Below are positions 1 to 8,446 of a stretch of 64,000 nucleotides of DNA, piece after piece; position 1 is the first letter of the stretch; each line of letters opens with the position of its first letter. The translations under genes and the position numbers were made by a program. The DNA is from JAICMB01 sp035295125 (GTDB lineage Bacteria; Acidobacteriota; Terriglobia; Bryobacterales; Bryobacteraceae), in contig DATGJP010000055.1 of the NCBI GenBank assembly GCA_035295125.1, positions 1 through 64,000 of the forward strand, written 5' to 3'. Under the pieces are notes generated by a model. That model worked only from the letters and a program-made list of their open reading frames with translations, ran no database searches and was not told where the DNA came from.

Positions 1-408
1 GAGGTCGGCATACGAGATCGGCCAATCCGCGAAACCCGTCCCCGGAATCTCGCCCCACAGTGTGCGCTCTTTAAAATCCAGTTCGTGGAGCCGCCAGTAG
101 TTGGCTGTGAAGTGAACGGTTCCGCCGCCCACCTGCCGTCCGTAGCCGAGCGCGCGCGTCACTCGGGCGGGCTCCGATTCAGTCTTTCGAAAAGTCTGGG
201 GTTGCAGCTTCGGATCGTTCGTGAACGGGTTCTGCTGCCGGATCTGGATCTCGTCGTGCTTGAAATCTTTCTCGCGCAGGTACGGTCCTTGTTCGAGCAC
301 GACCACCTGAAATCCCGCAACCGAGAGTTCCTTCGCCACTGCGCCACCGGCCGCGCCGGAGCCGATCACGACAAAGTCCACGGTGTCCGATGGCTTATAC
401 GTCTGCAT
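1..408 (-). CDS. GMC family oxidoreductase, N-terminal part (cut by left edge)
   Basis: The reading frame is open from an ATG at 408 to the window edge and encodes the first 136 residues. Near residue 14 is a dinucleotide-binding motif, VVIGSGAAGGAVAKEL, followed by VVVLEQG, as in the FAD-binding N-terminus of glucose-methanol-choline oxidoreductases. A second conserved patch, GYGRQVGGGTVHFTANYWR, fits the GMC flavin-contact region. The ATG overlaps the stop of the upstream gene (TGATG), so the two are translationally coupled. That partner is a gluconate 2-dehydrogenase subunit 3-like protein, which suggests a periplasmic membrane-linked sugar or alcohol dehydrogenase. The substrate cannot be told from the sequence. 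Confidence 0.85.
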   Translation of the reverse strand, partial: MQTYKPSDTVDFVVIGSGAAGGAVAKELSVAGFQVVVLEQGPYLREKDFKHDEIQIRQQNPFTNDPKLQPQTFRKTESEPARVTRALGYGRQVGGGTVHFTANYWRLHELDFKERTLWGEIPGTGFADWPISYADL

Positions 409-971
409 CAGCGCCCGCCCTCCTTCGCTGCCTCGCGATCGTAATACCCGAAAGGCGGTTCGAACTTCATGCTGTCCTCAAAGCCGATCAGTTTCCAGCC
501 CACTCCATTGCGGTTTCCGCCATAGCTCGGATTGCCTAGAAATCCCATAATTGTGTGGCTGCGAACCATCTGAAAGAAGTCGGTCTGTTCGATGGAGCGA
601 AGCAGGTCGTCCTGTTGCGCCGGCGTCAGCTTCGCGATGCTTTCCGACCCCGGAAACAGCTTCTGCCGCTGTGTCTGCACCTCGGCCAGCCCGTTACGGT
701 ACGCGCCCTGCTTGCCTTCGTCGAATGTCGTGAGTGCGCGATCGATGAAGTAGATCACTCCAGCTTCCCGCGCTCCCGGAGTGTCGTCGGTCGGAATAAT
801 CCGCTCGGCAATCGCCGCCACTTCCGGGCCGCTCGTGGCATCGAAGAATACAAACTTGGCAGGCGCACCCGACCGCACCATGTTGTGCGCGTGTTCCTGC
901 GCCGCGAGAATCTCCGGCAGCGATACGAGTGAAAGGGAGGCCGTCAACCAGTCACGACGCGATAGGTCCAT
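408..971 (-). CDS. Gluconate 2-dehydrogenase subunit 3 family protein
   Basis: This 187-residue protein begins with a twin-arginine type signal (SRRDWLTASLSLVSLP). Its mature part resembles the small gamma subunit of membrane-bound gluconate 2-dehydrogenases, with AIAERIIPTDDTPGAREAGV near the N-terminus and FLGNPSYGGNRNGVGWKLIG near the C-terminus. Subunits of this family are exported by Tat together with the flavoprotein subunit. The GMC oxidoreductase gene begins on its stop codon, which supports a two-subunit complex. No cytochrome subunit is fused here; the small cytochrome at 1871-2233 is separated by another gene and need not be the partner. Confidence 0.85.
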   Translation of the reverse strand: MDLSRRDWLTASLSLVSLPEILAAQEHAHNMVRSGAPAKFVFFDATSGPEVAAIAERIIPTDDTPGAREAGVIYFIDRALTTFDEGKQGAYRNGLAEVQTQRQKLFPGSESIAKLTPAQQDDLLRSIEQTDFFQMVRSHTIMGFLGNPSYGGNRNGVGWKLIGFEDSMKFEPPFGYYDREAAKEGGR

Positions 972-1014
972 TAGTCGCTCCTGGGTACAAAGAATAACAC
1001 GGCAAAGGCCGCGT

Positions 1015-1860
1015 TTATTGCTGCGATGAGGTGCCCGATGCCGGAGCCAATAACCGGTGAATCTGGTTTACGGCGTAATCCACCTTCATGTCAAAGAAAC
1101 GTTTACCGAGTTCCGTCGACGCGCGCCGCCCGTCACCTTGAATCCCGTTATTCACCCGTTTGGCGTTGGGATCGCGAGGCTCGCCGGGTTTACGCATTGG
1201 ATCGCCCACGGCGGTCGCGATCAGGTCCTTCCGCACCCAGCCCTTGTCGCCGCCGAGATACAGCATCTCGGAAGTGTCCGGGATGCCGGCATGCGAACTG
1301 AGCGGGTAGCCGTTGTCGGCCAGCCACTTGTCGAAATCCGCCATCGCCTTGGCGTAAACCTCGTCGCAGAAAACCACTCGAATGCCTTGCGACGAGTATT
1401 TCGCGTCGAGCTTCTTCGCGACTTCGCCGAGTTCTTTCTGCCCGCCGCCATGGTCGCCCATCAGCACGACATTTTTGAACCCGGTCTTAATCAACTGCTC
1501 CGCAACCTGTTCATTGAGCGCGGCGAATAACTCCGGCGTCAGGCCGATGGTTCCGGGAAGTGTAGCGCTTGCATTGTTGGGCGAGAACGGCATCACTGGC
1601 GCGGCAATGGCGTTCCCCAACTTCTGCGCAATAGCGATTACCGTGGCCTGCGCCATGAGCGTATGGCCGCCGTTAACATTCTGCGGACCGCGCTGTTCCG
1701 TGCCACCGTTATAGACCAGGGCCGTGGTCTTGCCCGACTCCATGGCCTTTTTGACCTCAACCCAGGTCATCATTCCGAAGTCGACTTGGGAATTCGCCAT
1801 TTGGGCGAAACCCGTGGCAGACAGGGCCATCAGGCAGGCCAATGCTGTAACAAAACGCAT
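1015..1860 (-). CDS. Creatininase family protein, secreted, with altered metal-site motif
   Basis: This 281-residue protein has an N-terminal signal peptide (MRFVTALACLMALSATGFAQ) and the creatininase fold signature. Canonical members carry an EQHGPHLPxGTD-type motif. Here it reads GGTEQRGPQNVNGGHT (residues 52-67), so the usual His is Arg57 and the usual Asp position is His66. A second conserved patch, VVLMGDHGGGQKEL near residue 136, corresponds to the NGHGGN region. Because metal ligands are altered, amidohydrolase activity on creatinine is unlikely, and the true substrate is unknown. A periplasmic location is inferred from the signal peptide. It lies 10 bases downstream of a cytochrome gene on the same strand. 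Confidence 0.8.
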   Translation of the reverse strand: MRFVTALACLMALSATGFAQMANSQVDFGMMTWVEVKKAMESGKTTALVYNGGTEQRGPQNVNGGHTLMAQATVIAIAQKLGNAIAAPVMPFSPNNASATLPGTIGLTPELFAALNEQVAEQLIKTGFKNVVLMGDHGGGQKELGEVAKKLDAKYSSQGIRVVFCDEVYAKAMADFDKWLADNGYPLSSHAGIPDTSEMLYLGGDKGWVRKDLIATAVGDPMRKPGEPRDPNAKRVNNGIQGDGRRASTELGKRFFDMKVDYAVNQIHRLLAPASGTSSQQ

Positions 1861-1870
1861 GAGTGCTCCT

Positions 1871-2233
1871 TTAAAGTGCTGGCTTTGGTTCCGGTGCCGT
1901 CTTGGGCTCGGTCTCTCCGCGATGGCAGGTGTAGCAGGTCACCATCATCTTCCCGCCCGGGAAGTTCGCGTTAATCGTCTGGGCCATTTGAATCATGTGC
2001 CGGGCGATTTCTTTCTTCGGATTGTCATCGCTGGCAAAATTGCCCTGGACATGGCAGTAGTCGCACTTGACACCCAGACCTGCCGTAAACGACCGCATGA
2101 CCTGGATGACCTCGTCTCCGGTCGTGACCTTGAGCACCTTCAGATTCGTTGGGGCGGGCCGCTCCCGCTTTGGCTGCTTTTCCTGAGCCATGAGCGGCAG
2201 AAACACCAATAGTGAGATAACCAGTGAGCGCAT
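1871..2233 (-). CDS. Small c-type cytochrome with two haem motifs
   Basis: The protein has two CxxCH haem-attachment motifs (CDYCH and CYTCH), so it should bind two haems in the periplasm. It starts with a hydrophobic export signal (MRSLVISLLVFLPLMAQ) and is about 120 residues long. The spacing and surrounding residues resemble the acidobacterial proteins annotated as photosynthetic reaction centre cytochrome c subunit-like, which occur in non-phototrophs. An upstream in-frame ATG five codons earlier (2248) is an alternative start, and the frame is open further upstream, but the signal peptide argues for 2233. Its role is probably periplasmic electron transfer; the partner is not identified. 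Confidence 0.82.
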   Translation of the reverse strand: MRSLVISLLVFLPLMAQEKQPKRERPAPTNLKVLKVTTGDEVIQVMRSFTAGLGVKCDYCHVQGNFASDDNPKKEIARHMIQMAQTINANFPGGKMMVTCYTCHRGETEPKTAPEPKPAL

Positions 2234-2483
2234 TGGCGTATCGTACATCCTGCGTCTCTGCAAGGTCAAGTTCGTGGCACGGGCGGTTTTGGCGTTGCAA
2301 ACCTGTCCCGAATCAATTTCCTTGAGATTCCGGACGCTCAAACGGCACGACTATTCCTTGAGAACCCCAATCGATCCGGTACTTTGGTCTAGCCAAATTG
2401 TAGCCCCCGTACCCTTACCCGATCGCCTGTCCAACCGGCATAATCCGGTCAGTGAGTATCGCGCACCAAACAGGTCGATGCCT

Positions 2484-5400
2484 ATGAAATCGCTCAGGTT
2501 TTATCTCATTCTCGCCGCGTGTTTTTCCGTCGCCGCAGAGGCCCAGATCCAGTACGACCCCTTTCCTTCAAGGATTGTCGGCCAGCCGCTCCTGCAACAG
2601 CAGCTGATCACGAGCGGAGCGCCGAACCTTGTGGAAGGGCGCGAGTTGTACTCGCCTCAAGCCGTCGCGGTCGACAATTCGGCCACTCCGCCCATTCTTT
2701 ACGTGGCGGATACCAACAACAACCGCATCTTGGCGTGGAAAAACGCCTTTGGATTCACTCAGGGAGACCCGGCCGACCTGGTGATCGGCCAGCGCGACAT
2801 GTTCCAGACCTTTCCGAAGGGTCCCACAACCGACCTCAGCACCGGGTTATTCCAGCCCACGGCGCTGGTTGTCGACGGGGCAGGGAATCTGTATGTCGCC
2901 GACAGCGGGAATAACCGCATCGTGCGTTACCCCACCCCATTCCAGCAGACCACCAGCCTCCTCGCCATCGACCTGATCATCGGCCAGAAGGACTTCGCCA
3001 GCCGTTCGCGCAACGAAGGACAGAGCGCCCCCAACGAACGCACATTAGCTCTGACTACCGGCGGCGGGCAGGGTCTGATTTCAGGCCTGGTTTTCGACTC
3101 AAGCGGCAATTTGTGGATATCGGATCCCGGCAATAACCGCGTCCTGCGCTATCCTGCCTCCTCTCTGAGCACAAGCTTTGAGCCCTCGGCCGACACAGTG
3201 CTGGGCCAGCCCGATTTCGTCTCTACGTCTCTTCCGGGAACCATCGACCCTCGCGATAAGAAGCTTCTCATTCAACCCGCTGGCCTTGCTTTCGATCCGT
3301 CAGGTCGATTGTTCGTGGCGGAAGGCGGCAACCTTCTTGCCCGCGTGGTCGTTTATGCGCCGCCCTACACCGGGACGGCGTCTCGAATTATGGGTGTGAT
3401 CCCGCCCACCCAGACCAATCCCAATCCGCCGCCCATCAGCATGGGTACCCTGGGCGCTCGTAACCAGAATGGCGCCATTCCCCCGAACGGCGTCTTCTTC
3501 ATCGGAAATAATCCTTACGTCATCGATACCGGCAACAGCCGGATCCTGGAATTCGATCCCTACGACCAGTGGCCTCCCGAAACGACGTCCTTTTCGCCGG
3601 CGGCGATCAGCCTTTTCGGACAGAATTCCGCCGACATGTACAAACCCAACTCCGGCAACTCGCAGCCATCCGCCAGTACGCTTGCGATGCCGTCATCCGC
3701 GGTTTTCGTCGGAACCGACCTGATCATTGCCGACACCGGCAATAACCGTGTCATGGCGGTGCCGCAAACGAACGGCTCGTTCATCGCAGGCGCCCGTCTT
3801 CTTGGCCAAATAGACTTTGAATACAACAGCGCAAACCTCATTGAAGGCCGCGAGTTCTTCCTCACGAATAGCGGGAGTGCCGTTATCGACACCACATCGA
3901 GCCCGCCGCACCTCTATGTCGCGGACACGTATAACAACCGCATCCTTGGATTTGCGGACGCCCGCAAGGTGGGACCCGGAGTCCGCGCCGACGTCGTGAT
4001 CGGCCAGCCCGATTTCTTCACAGCAGAAATCAACTTCCCGGCAAACGATACTCAAAAAGTCACCGACTCCAGCTTGTTCGGACCGCAGGGCATGGTGATC
4101 GACGCCGCCGGTAACCTGTGGGTCGCCGATTCCGGCAATGGCCGCGTATTGCGCTTCCCGAGGCCCTTCGACCACACCGATTCGCCGCTCGAAAGCGCGG
4201 ATATGGTTCTTGGCCAGGGCAGCTTCTTCCTGAAAGTGACGGACCCGAGTTCGCAGACGATGCGAAACCCCTACGGCATCGCTTTGACTTCGAATGGCAG
4301 CATCGCGGTGTCCGATTCCGCGTTGAATCGTGTTCTCTTCTTCCGCAAACCTGACGGGTCGGACTTCACCCCCGGCCAGGCGGCCGCATTTGTGATCGGC
4401 CAGAGCGACTTTGCGGGCGCTACGTCGCGGCTGTTCAATGGCCCGCGGCTGATCTCCACCGACACCAGCGATTTTCTTTATGTCGCCGACACGTTCAACA
4501 ACCGGATTCTTGTCTTTCCCAACCTGATGAACATGGTTTCAAACGATCCGTCTCCCGTGCTGACGCTCACGTCCGGGTTGGGACAAGGTTTCAATTCCCC
4601 GGCGGGGGTCGTGGTTTCGCCGGCAACGGGCGACATCTGGGTCGCCGACACCAACAATAGCCGTGTGGTGCGATTCCCTCAGTTCACGATTCTCACTTTC
4701 AACGGCGCCGCCCGCGATCAGTTCGCTTCGCCCTATCCCTTGTCGGTCGCGCTCGACGCGTTCGACCGTCCCGTGGTGGCCGAAGGCATCAACCGCGTAT
4801 CGTTCTACTATCCCTTGTTCGATCTGGGTCATTCCGGCAATGCGGCGAATTTCTTCTCACGATACTGTCCGGGAATGTTGGCGGTCCTCAAGCCGCAATA
4901 CCCGCTGAATTTCGGCGATGTGAGTGGGAAGAGCGACTCGATGCCGTGGGCAGCGGCCGTCGGCGATGTACAGGTGCTCGTCAACGGCACGCCCGCGCCG
5001 CTGTCGTCGGTCTCCACGAGCGAAATTGATTACCAGGTGCCCTCATCCACTCCGGTGGGTTCGCAGTTAGTCGAGATCCAGGTGGTACGCGTTTCGACCA
5101 GTGAAGTGCTGGCCAGCGGTTTCGTCCGCATCGATCCGTTCTCGCCAAGCCTCTTCTCGATGGACGGGACCGGCCTGGGCCAGTTAATGGCCACCAATAT
5201 GACCGACGGTTCGCAGAATGGTCCGGCTCATCCCGTGAAGGTCGGCACATATGTCAGCCTGTTCGGTACGGGTCAGGGACTCGTATCGGGAGCGCCGGCC
5301 GACGGTGAGCCCGCGAACGGGCAGATTGCGACAAACGTCAAGCCGCGAGTCTTCATCGGAGGCCTGGAGGTGCCTAGCTCCGATATCCAGTACTCGGGAT

Positions 5401-5570
5401 TGGCGCCCAACACCGTTGGTCAGTGGCGGATCGACGCCAAGGTTCCGATGAACGTGCCGCCCTCGACGGTCACGGGTCCGACGCAGGTTGTGATCCTCTA
5501 CAACGATGTGAACAGCTCGCTCGACCAGTACGGGAATCGTATTCTGCAAACCATCCGGGTTTCTCAGTGA
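2484..5570 (+). CDS. Secreted NHL-repeat protein with C-terminal TIGR03437-type domain
   Basis: This protein of about 1028 residues starts with a signal peptide (MKSLRFYLILAACFSVAAEA). It contains about eleven copies of an NHL-like beta-propeller repeat with the consensus LYVADTxNNRILxF, for example VADSGNNRIVRYP and VADTFNNRILVFP. The last 250 residues (from about YCPGMLAVLKP) match the acidobacterial TIGR03437 C-terminal domain, including the VGTYVSLFGTGQG patch. An AGG at 2472-2474 is well spaced for the ATG at 2484; an ATG at 2478 is possible. NHL propellers usually act as binding scaffolds. The gene ends by overlapping the convergent glycosyltransferase by 7 bases. Confidence 0.88.
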   Translation: MKSLRFYLILAACFSVAAEAQIQYDPFPSRIVGQPLLQQQLITSGAPNLVEGRELYSPQAVAVDNSATPPILYVADTNNNRILAWKNAFGFTQGDPADLVIGQRDMFQTFPKGPTTDLSTGLFQPTALVVDGAGNLYVADSGNNRIVRYPTPFQQTTSLLAIDLIIGQKDFASRSRNEGQSAPNERTLALTTGGGQGLISGLVFDSSGNLWISDPGNNRVLRYPASSLSTSFEPSADTVLGQPDFVSTSLPGTIDPRDKKLLIQPAGLAFDPSGRLFVAEGGNLLARVVVYAPPYTGTASRIMGVIPPTQTNPNPPPISMGTLGARNQNGAIPPNGVFFIGNNPYVIDTGNSRILEFDPYDQWPPETTSFSPAAISLFGQNSADMYKPNSGNSQPSASTLAMPSSAVFVGTDLIIADTGNNRVMAVPQTNGSFIAGARLLGQIDFEYNSANLIEGREFFLTNSGSAVIDTTSSPPHLYVADTYNNRILGFADARKVGPGVRADVVIGQPDFFTAEINFPANDTQKVTDSSLFGPQGMVIDAAGNLWVADSGNGRVLRFPRPFDHTDSPLESADMVLGQGSFFLKVTDPSSQTMRNPYGIALTSNGSIAVSDSALNRVLFFRKPDGSDFTPGQAAAFVIGQSDFAGATSRLFNGPRLISTDTSDFLYVADTFNNRILVFPNLMNMVSNDPSPVLTLTSGLGQGFNSPAGVVVSPATGDIWVADTNNSRVVRFPQFTILTFNGAARDQFASPYPLSVALDAFDRPVVAEGINRVSFYYPLFDLGHSGNAANFFSRYCPGMLAVLKPQYPLNFGDVSGKSDSMPWAAAVGDVQVLVNGTPAPLSSVSTSEIDYQVPSSTPVGSQLVEIQVVRVSTSEVLASGFVRIDPFSPSLFSMDGTGLGQLMATNMTDGSQNGPAHPVKVGTYVSLFGTGQGLVSGAPADGEPANGQIATNVKPRVFIGGLEVPSSDIQYSGLAPNTVGQWRIDAKVPMNVPPSTVTGPTQVVILYNDVNSSLDQYGNRILQTIRVSQ

Positions 5571-6649
5571 GCGGCATGGGCTTGGGCTCGCCCTTTCCAG
5601 GTGCCACCCTTGCCCGTCCAGTATCGAACGGCCGATTCGCAGGTCGCGGCGAGATAGAACAGCGCCACTGCGGGCAATAGCGGCGCCCAAAGAATTGATC
5701 GCCGGTAGTACCGCAGCGTCTGGAGATACGTGAGAGACATAAGCGCCCACGCAGCCGGCGCCGGCCAGCCGTGCGTAATGAGCAGCGGCGGAACGAGATA
5801 GGTCACCACCAGGCCCAGAATCGTCCCCGCCAGCAGGATTACCGAATAACGAAGCTGGGTAAATGCAGTCCGCGAGATCATTCGCCAGACGTCGCCAAAT
5901 CGCGGATACTCTCGAACGCTACGAGTTTCGCGAGTTAGCCCCAGCCAGACCTTGCCGCCCGACCGCTTTACCGCCGCCGCGAGCGCGCAATCGTCGATCA
6001 GTTCGCTGCGAATTGCCTCGATGCCGCCGGCCCGACGAAGCGCCGCAGGCCGGACCAACATGCATCCCCCAGCCGCGCCCGCGGTCTTTCGTTTCGGGTT
6101 CGCGATCCAGGACGGCGGATACAGCATCAGGAAGAAGAACACGAAAGCGGGCATCAGCATCCGCTCGGCCAGGCTTTCCATCCGCAATTCGACCATGAGC
6201 GAAACGAGGTCCCAGTCTCCCGACGCGGCCTGTCCTACGAGTTGCGTCACGTTGTCGCGGGAATGCACGATGTCGGCATCGGTCAGCAGAAGGTAATCCG
6301 GGTTTTCCCGCAAGGCCGCCTCGACGCCCTGCTGGACCGCCCACATTTTCCCCGTCCAGCCGTCCGGCAGGGGAGCCGCGGATATGACCGTAGCTCCAGC
6401 TTCACGCGCGAGTCGAGCCGTGTCATCCGTGCTGTGGTCGTCGACCACGATGATGGTCGCCTGATGTGTCAGAGAAGCCACGGCAGCGCCAATGTTTGCC
6501 CCTTCGTTCCGCGCCGGGATCACGGCGATCACCCGGCCTGCCACCGCCTTGCCGGCGCGGGAATCACGCGCCCGCCAGAATCCGCCGCGTCCAACAAGCA
6601 GGTAGATCCACGTTGCCAGCGATATGCCGCCGAGGACCATTTCGATCAT
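5564..6649 (-). CDS. hpnB: Membrane glycosyltransferase, family 2, HpnB-like
   Basis: This is a GT-A glycosyltransferase with an N-terminal membrane helix, a VIPARNEGANIG nucleotide-sugar start motif, a VVDDHSTDDT motif and the catalytic LLTDADIVH segment. Several hydrophobic helices follow in the last 100 residues. The order of motifs, the RMISRTAFTQLRYS segment and the length (about 361 residues) fit the hopanoid-associated glycosyltransferase HpnB. No other hopanoid gene is visible in the window, so the assignment rests on sequence resemblance only. The ATG at 6649 was preferred over a GTG at 6658. The gene is divergent from the carboxylase gene at 6704, so promoters must overlap in about 55 bases. 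Confidence 0.75.
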   Translation of the reverse strand: MIEMVLGGISLATWIYLLVGRGGFWRARDSRAGKAVAGRVIAVIPARNEGANIGAAVASLTHQATIIVVDDHSTDDTARLAREAGATVISAAPLPDGWTGKMWAVQQGVEAALRENPDYLLLTDADIVHSRDNVTQLVGQAASGDWDLVSLMVELRMESLAERMLMPAFVFFFLMLYPPSWIANPKRKTAGAAGGCMLVRPAALRRAGGIEAIRSELIDDCALAAAVKRSGGKVWLGLTRETRSVREYPRFGDVWRMISRTAFTQLRYSVILLAGTILGLVVTYLVPPLLITHGWPAPAAWALMSLTYLQTLRYYRRSILWAPLLPAVALFYLAATCESAVRYWTGKGGTWKGRAQAHAAH

Positions 6650-6703
6650 TCGCCCCACTGCTGTATTCTAAAATTCGTGCCCCTCACTGCGCCTGCCAGC
6701 CGC

Positions 6704-8278
6704 ATGAAAGAACTTATGGAGTCTCTTCAGGATCTTGAAGAACGCCTGCGGCAAGGAGGCGGACCAAAGAAGATTGACAAGCAGCACCAGGACGGTAAAC
6801 TGACCGCACGCGAGCGCATTCGGCAGCTCATCGACCCCGGCAGCATCTTTCTCGAAGTCGGCCTCCTGATGGCTTACGACAAGTACGACAGTCAGGCTCC
6901 CGCCGCCGGAGTCGTCACCGGACTGGCCCGTATCGAAGGACGTCCCGCGGTCATCGTCGCCAACGACGCCACTGTGAAGGCCGGCTCGTGGTGGCCCGAG
7001 ACCATCACGAAGATCCTCCGAGCCCAGGAGATCGCCATGCGGAACCGTGTGCCGATCGTATACCTGGTGGATTCCGCCGGCGTGAACCTGCCGCTTCAGG
7101 ATGGTATCTTCCCCGGCCAGTATGGCGCCGCCCGAATTTTCTACTACAACTCGCTGATGCGACGTGTCCTGCACATCCCGCAGATATCTGCCGTGATGGG
7201 TCCCTGTATTGCGGGCGGCGCCTATCTCCCCGCGTTGAGCGACGTGATCTTCATGGTCGACAAGACCAGCTTCATGGGACTGGGCGGACCGAATCTTGTG
7301 AAGGGGGCCGTCGGGCAGAGCATCGACGCCGAATCGCTTGGCGGGGCTCGCATGCACACAACCGTCAGCGGTGTGGCCCACTACATGGCCAAAGACGACT
7401 CGGAATGCCTGCAGATGATCCGTCAGAAGTTTCGCGAGATGCCTGCTGCCACGCCTATCCCTCGCGGTGCGCCGTCTCCGAGGCCGGCCGAAGATCTGTA
7501 CGACCTTGTCCCCGCCGACCATCGCCTCCCCTACAACATGGAGGCGATCATCGAGCGCCTGGTCGATGGCGACGACTTCCTCGAATTCCAGCCGCAGCAT
7601 GCCCCCGAGATGTTGTGCGCGCACGCGCGGCTCGCCGGCTACCCGATCGCCTTGATTGCGAACCGCCGCGGCTTCGTCAAGACCGACAGCGGCCCCCGTA
7701 TCGGCGGCATCATCTACACCGAATCGGCCCGGAAAGTGGCGTACTTTGTTGAGAACGCCGAGAGAAACGGAATCCCGCTGCTCTATCTCCAGGATGTCTC
7801 CGGTTTCATGGTGGGCGGTGATGTCGAAACGGAAGGCATCATTCGCGCCGGGGCGGAAATGGTCGAGACCATGGCCTGCGCGACCGTGCCGAAGATTATC
7901 CTCACCATTAATCATGCGAGCGGTGCGGGCTATTACGCGATGGCAGGCCAGGGCTTTGACCCCAATTTTGCGTTTGCGTGGCCGACCGCACGCATCGGAG
8001 TCATGGAAGGCGACTCCGCCGTTCAGGCGGTCCATGGGCCCGAGTTGGAGAAGCTGAAAGCCGCCGGTCAACCCGTCCCGCCCGATCTCGAGAAGAAAAT
8101 CGAGAAGACGCGGTCCAATTATGAGCACTGGCTAAATGCGAGGCACGCTGCTGCCACCGGCCACGTTGACGCCATCATCGACCCGTTGGAAACGCGCCGT
8201 GTCCTGACCTTCGCGCTGGAGGTCTGTCTTGCGCGCAACCCACGCAGTCACCTGGTGCTGGAAACATCGTGCCGATAA
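6704..8278 (+). CDS. Acyl-CoA carboxylase, carboxyltransferase (beta) subunit
   Basis: This 524-residue protein matches the biotin-dependent carboxyltransferase subunit of propionyl-, methylcrotonyl- or geranyl-CoA carboxylases. The N-terminal half has GKLTARERI and MGPCIAGGAYLPALSDVIFMV. The C-terminal half has RIGGIIYTESARKVAYFV and LQDVSGFMVGGDVE. The subunit moves the carboxyl group from biotin to the acyl-CoA. The ATG at 6704 is chosen; GTG 6677 and ATG 6716 are in frame. No biotin carboxylase/biotin carrier subunit lies nearby. The following AtuA-like and crotonase genes suggest a leucine or acyclic-terpene type pathway with a branched acyl-CoA substrate, which is inference. Confidence 0.9.
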   Translation: MKELMESLQDLEERLRQGGGPKKIDKQHQDGKLTARERIRQLIDPGSIFLEVGLLMAYDKYDSQAPAAGVVTGLARIEGRPAVIVANDATVKAGSWWPETITKILRAQEIAMRNRVPIVYLVDSAGVNLPLQDGIFPGQYGAARIFYYNSLMRRVLHIPQISAVMGPCIAGGAYLPALSDVIFMVDKTSFMGLGGPNLVKGAVGQSIDAESLGGARMHTTVSGVAHYMAKDDSECLQMIRQKFREMPAATPIPRGAPSPRPAEDLYDLVPADHRLPYNMEAIIERLVDGDDFLEFQPQHAPEMLCAHARLAGYPIALIANRRGFVKTDSGPRIGGIIYTESARKVAYFVENAERNGIPLLYLQDVSGFMVGGDVETEGIIRAGAEMVETMACATVPKIILTINHASGAGYYAMAGQGFDPNFAFAWPTARIGVMEGDSAVQAVHGPELEKLKAAGQPVPPDLEKKIEKTRSNYEHWLNARHAAATGHVDAIIDPLETRRVLTFALEVCLARNPRSHLVLETSCR

Positions 8279-8280
8279 TG

Positions 8281-8315
8281 CAGGTTGGTAACCTGTCGCC
8301 ATGGACCGCTGGTCC
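8281..8315. repeat. Two short hairpins after the carboxylase gene
   Basis: Two perfect inverted repeats follow the stop codon directly. CAGGTT-GGT-AACCTG lies at 8281-8295 and GGACC-GCT-GGTCC at 8303-8315. There is no T tract, so they do not look like an intrinsic terminator. They resemble other short hairpin pairs in this window (14021-14056 and 23164-23180). Confidence 0.55.
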
Positions 8316-8335
8316 ACGAAAATGGATGAAACCAA

Positions 8336-8406
8336 GGTGGCGCGGGCGGTTCCGCCTGCGCGTTCCTTGTGAAGTCCAAAGGCAGGCGAAACCCACCTGC
8401 TCCACC
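8336..8406. repeat. REP-like twin palindrome, copy A
   Basis: The left unit contains GCGGGCGGTTCCGCCTGCGC. After about 20 bases the right unit, in opposite orientation, reads GGCAGGCGAAACCCACCTGC. GGTGG at the left edge pairs with CCACC at the right edge, so the whole region can fold into one long imperfect hairpin. It shares its core with the copies at 16561, 23250, 37404, 50246, 58421 and 59649. It sits between the carboxyltransferase and atuA genes and may affect mRNA stability there. Confidence 0.7.
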
Positions 8407-8446
8407 AGTTTTCAACCGCGCCAAATGAGACTAAAGGAGATCACAC

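Noticed and set aside
6668..8128. Long open reading frame antisense to the carboxyltransferase gene
   Set aside because: It lies wholly opposite a strongly conserved gene, has no family motif and is the usual shadow frame of high-GC coding DNA.
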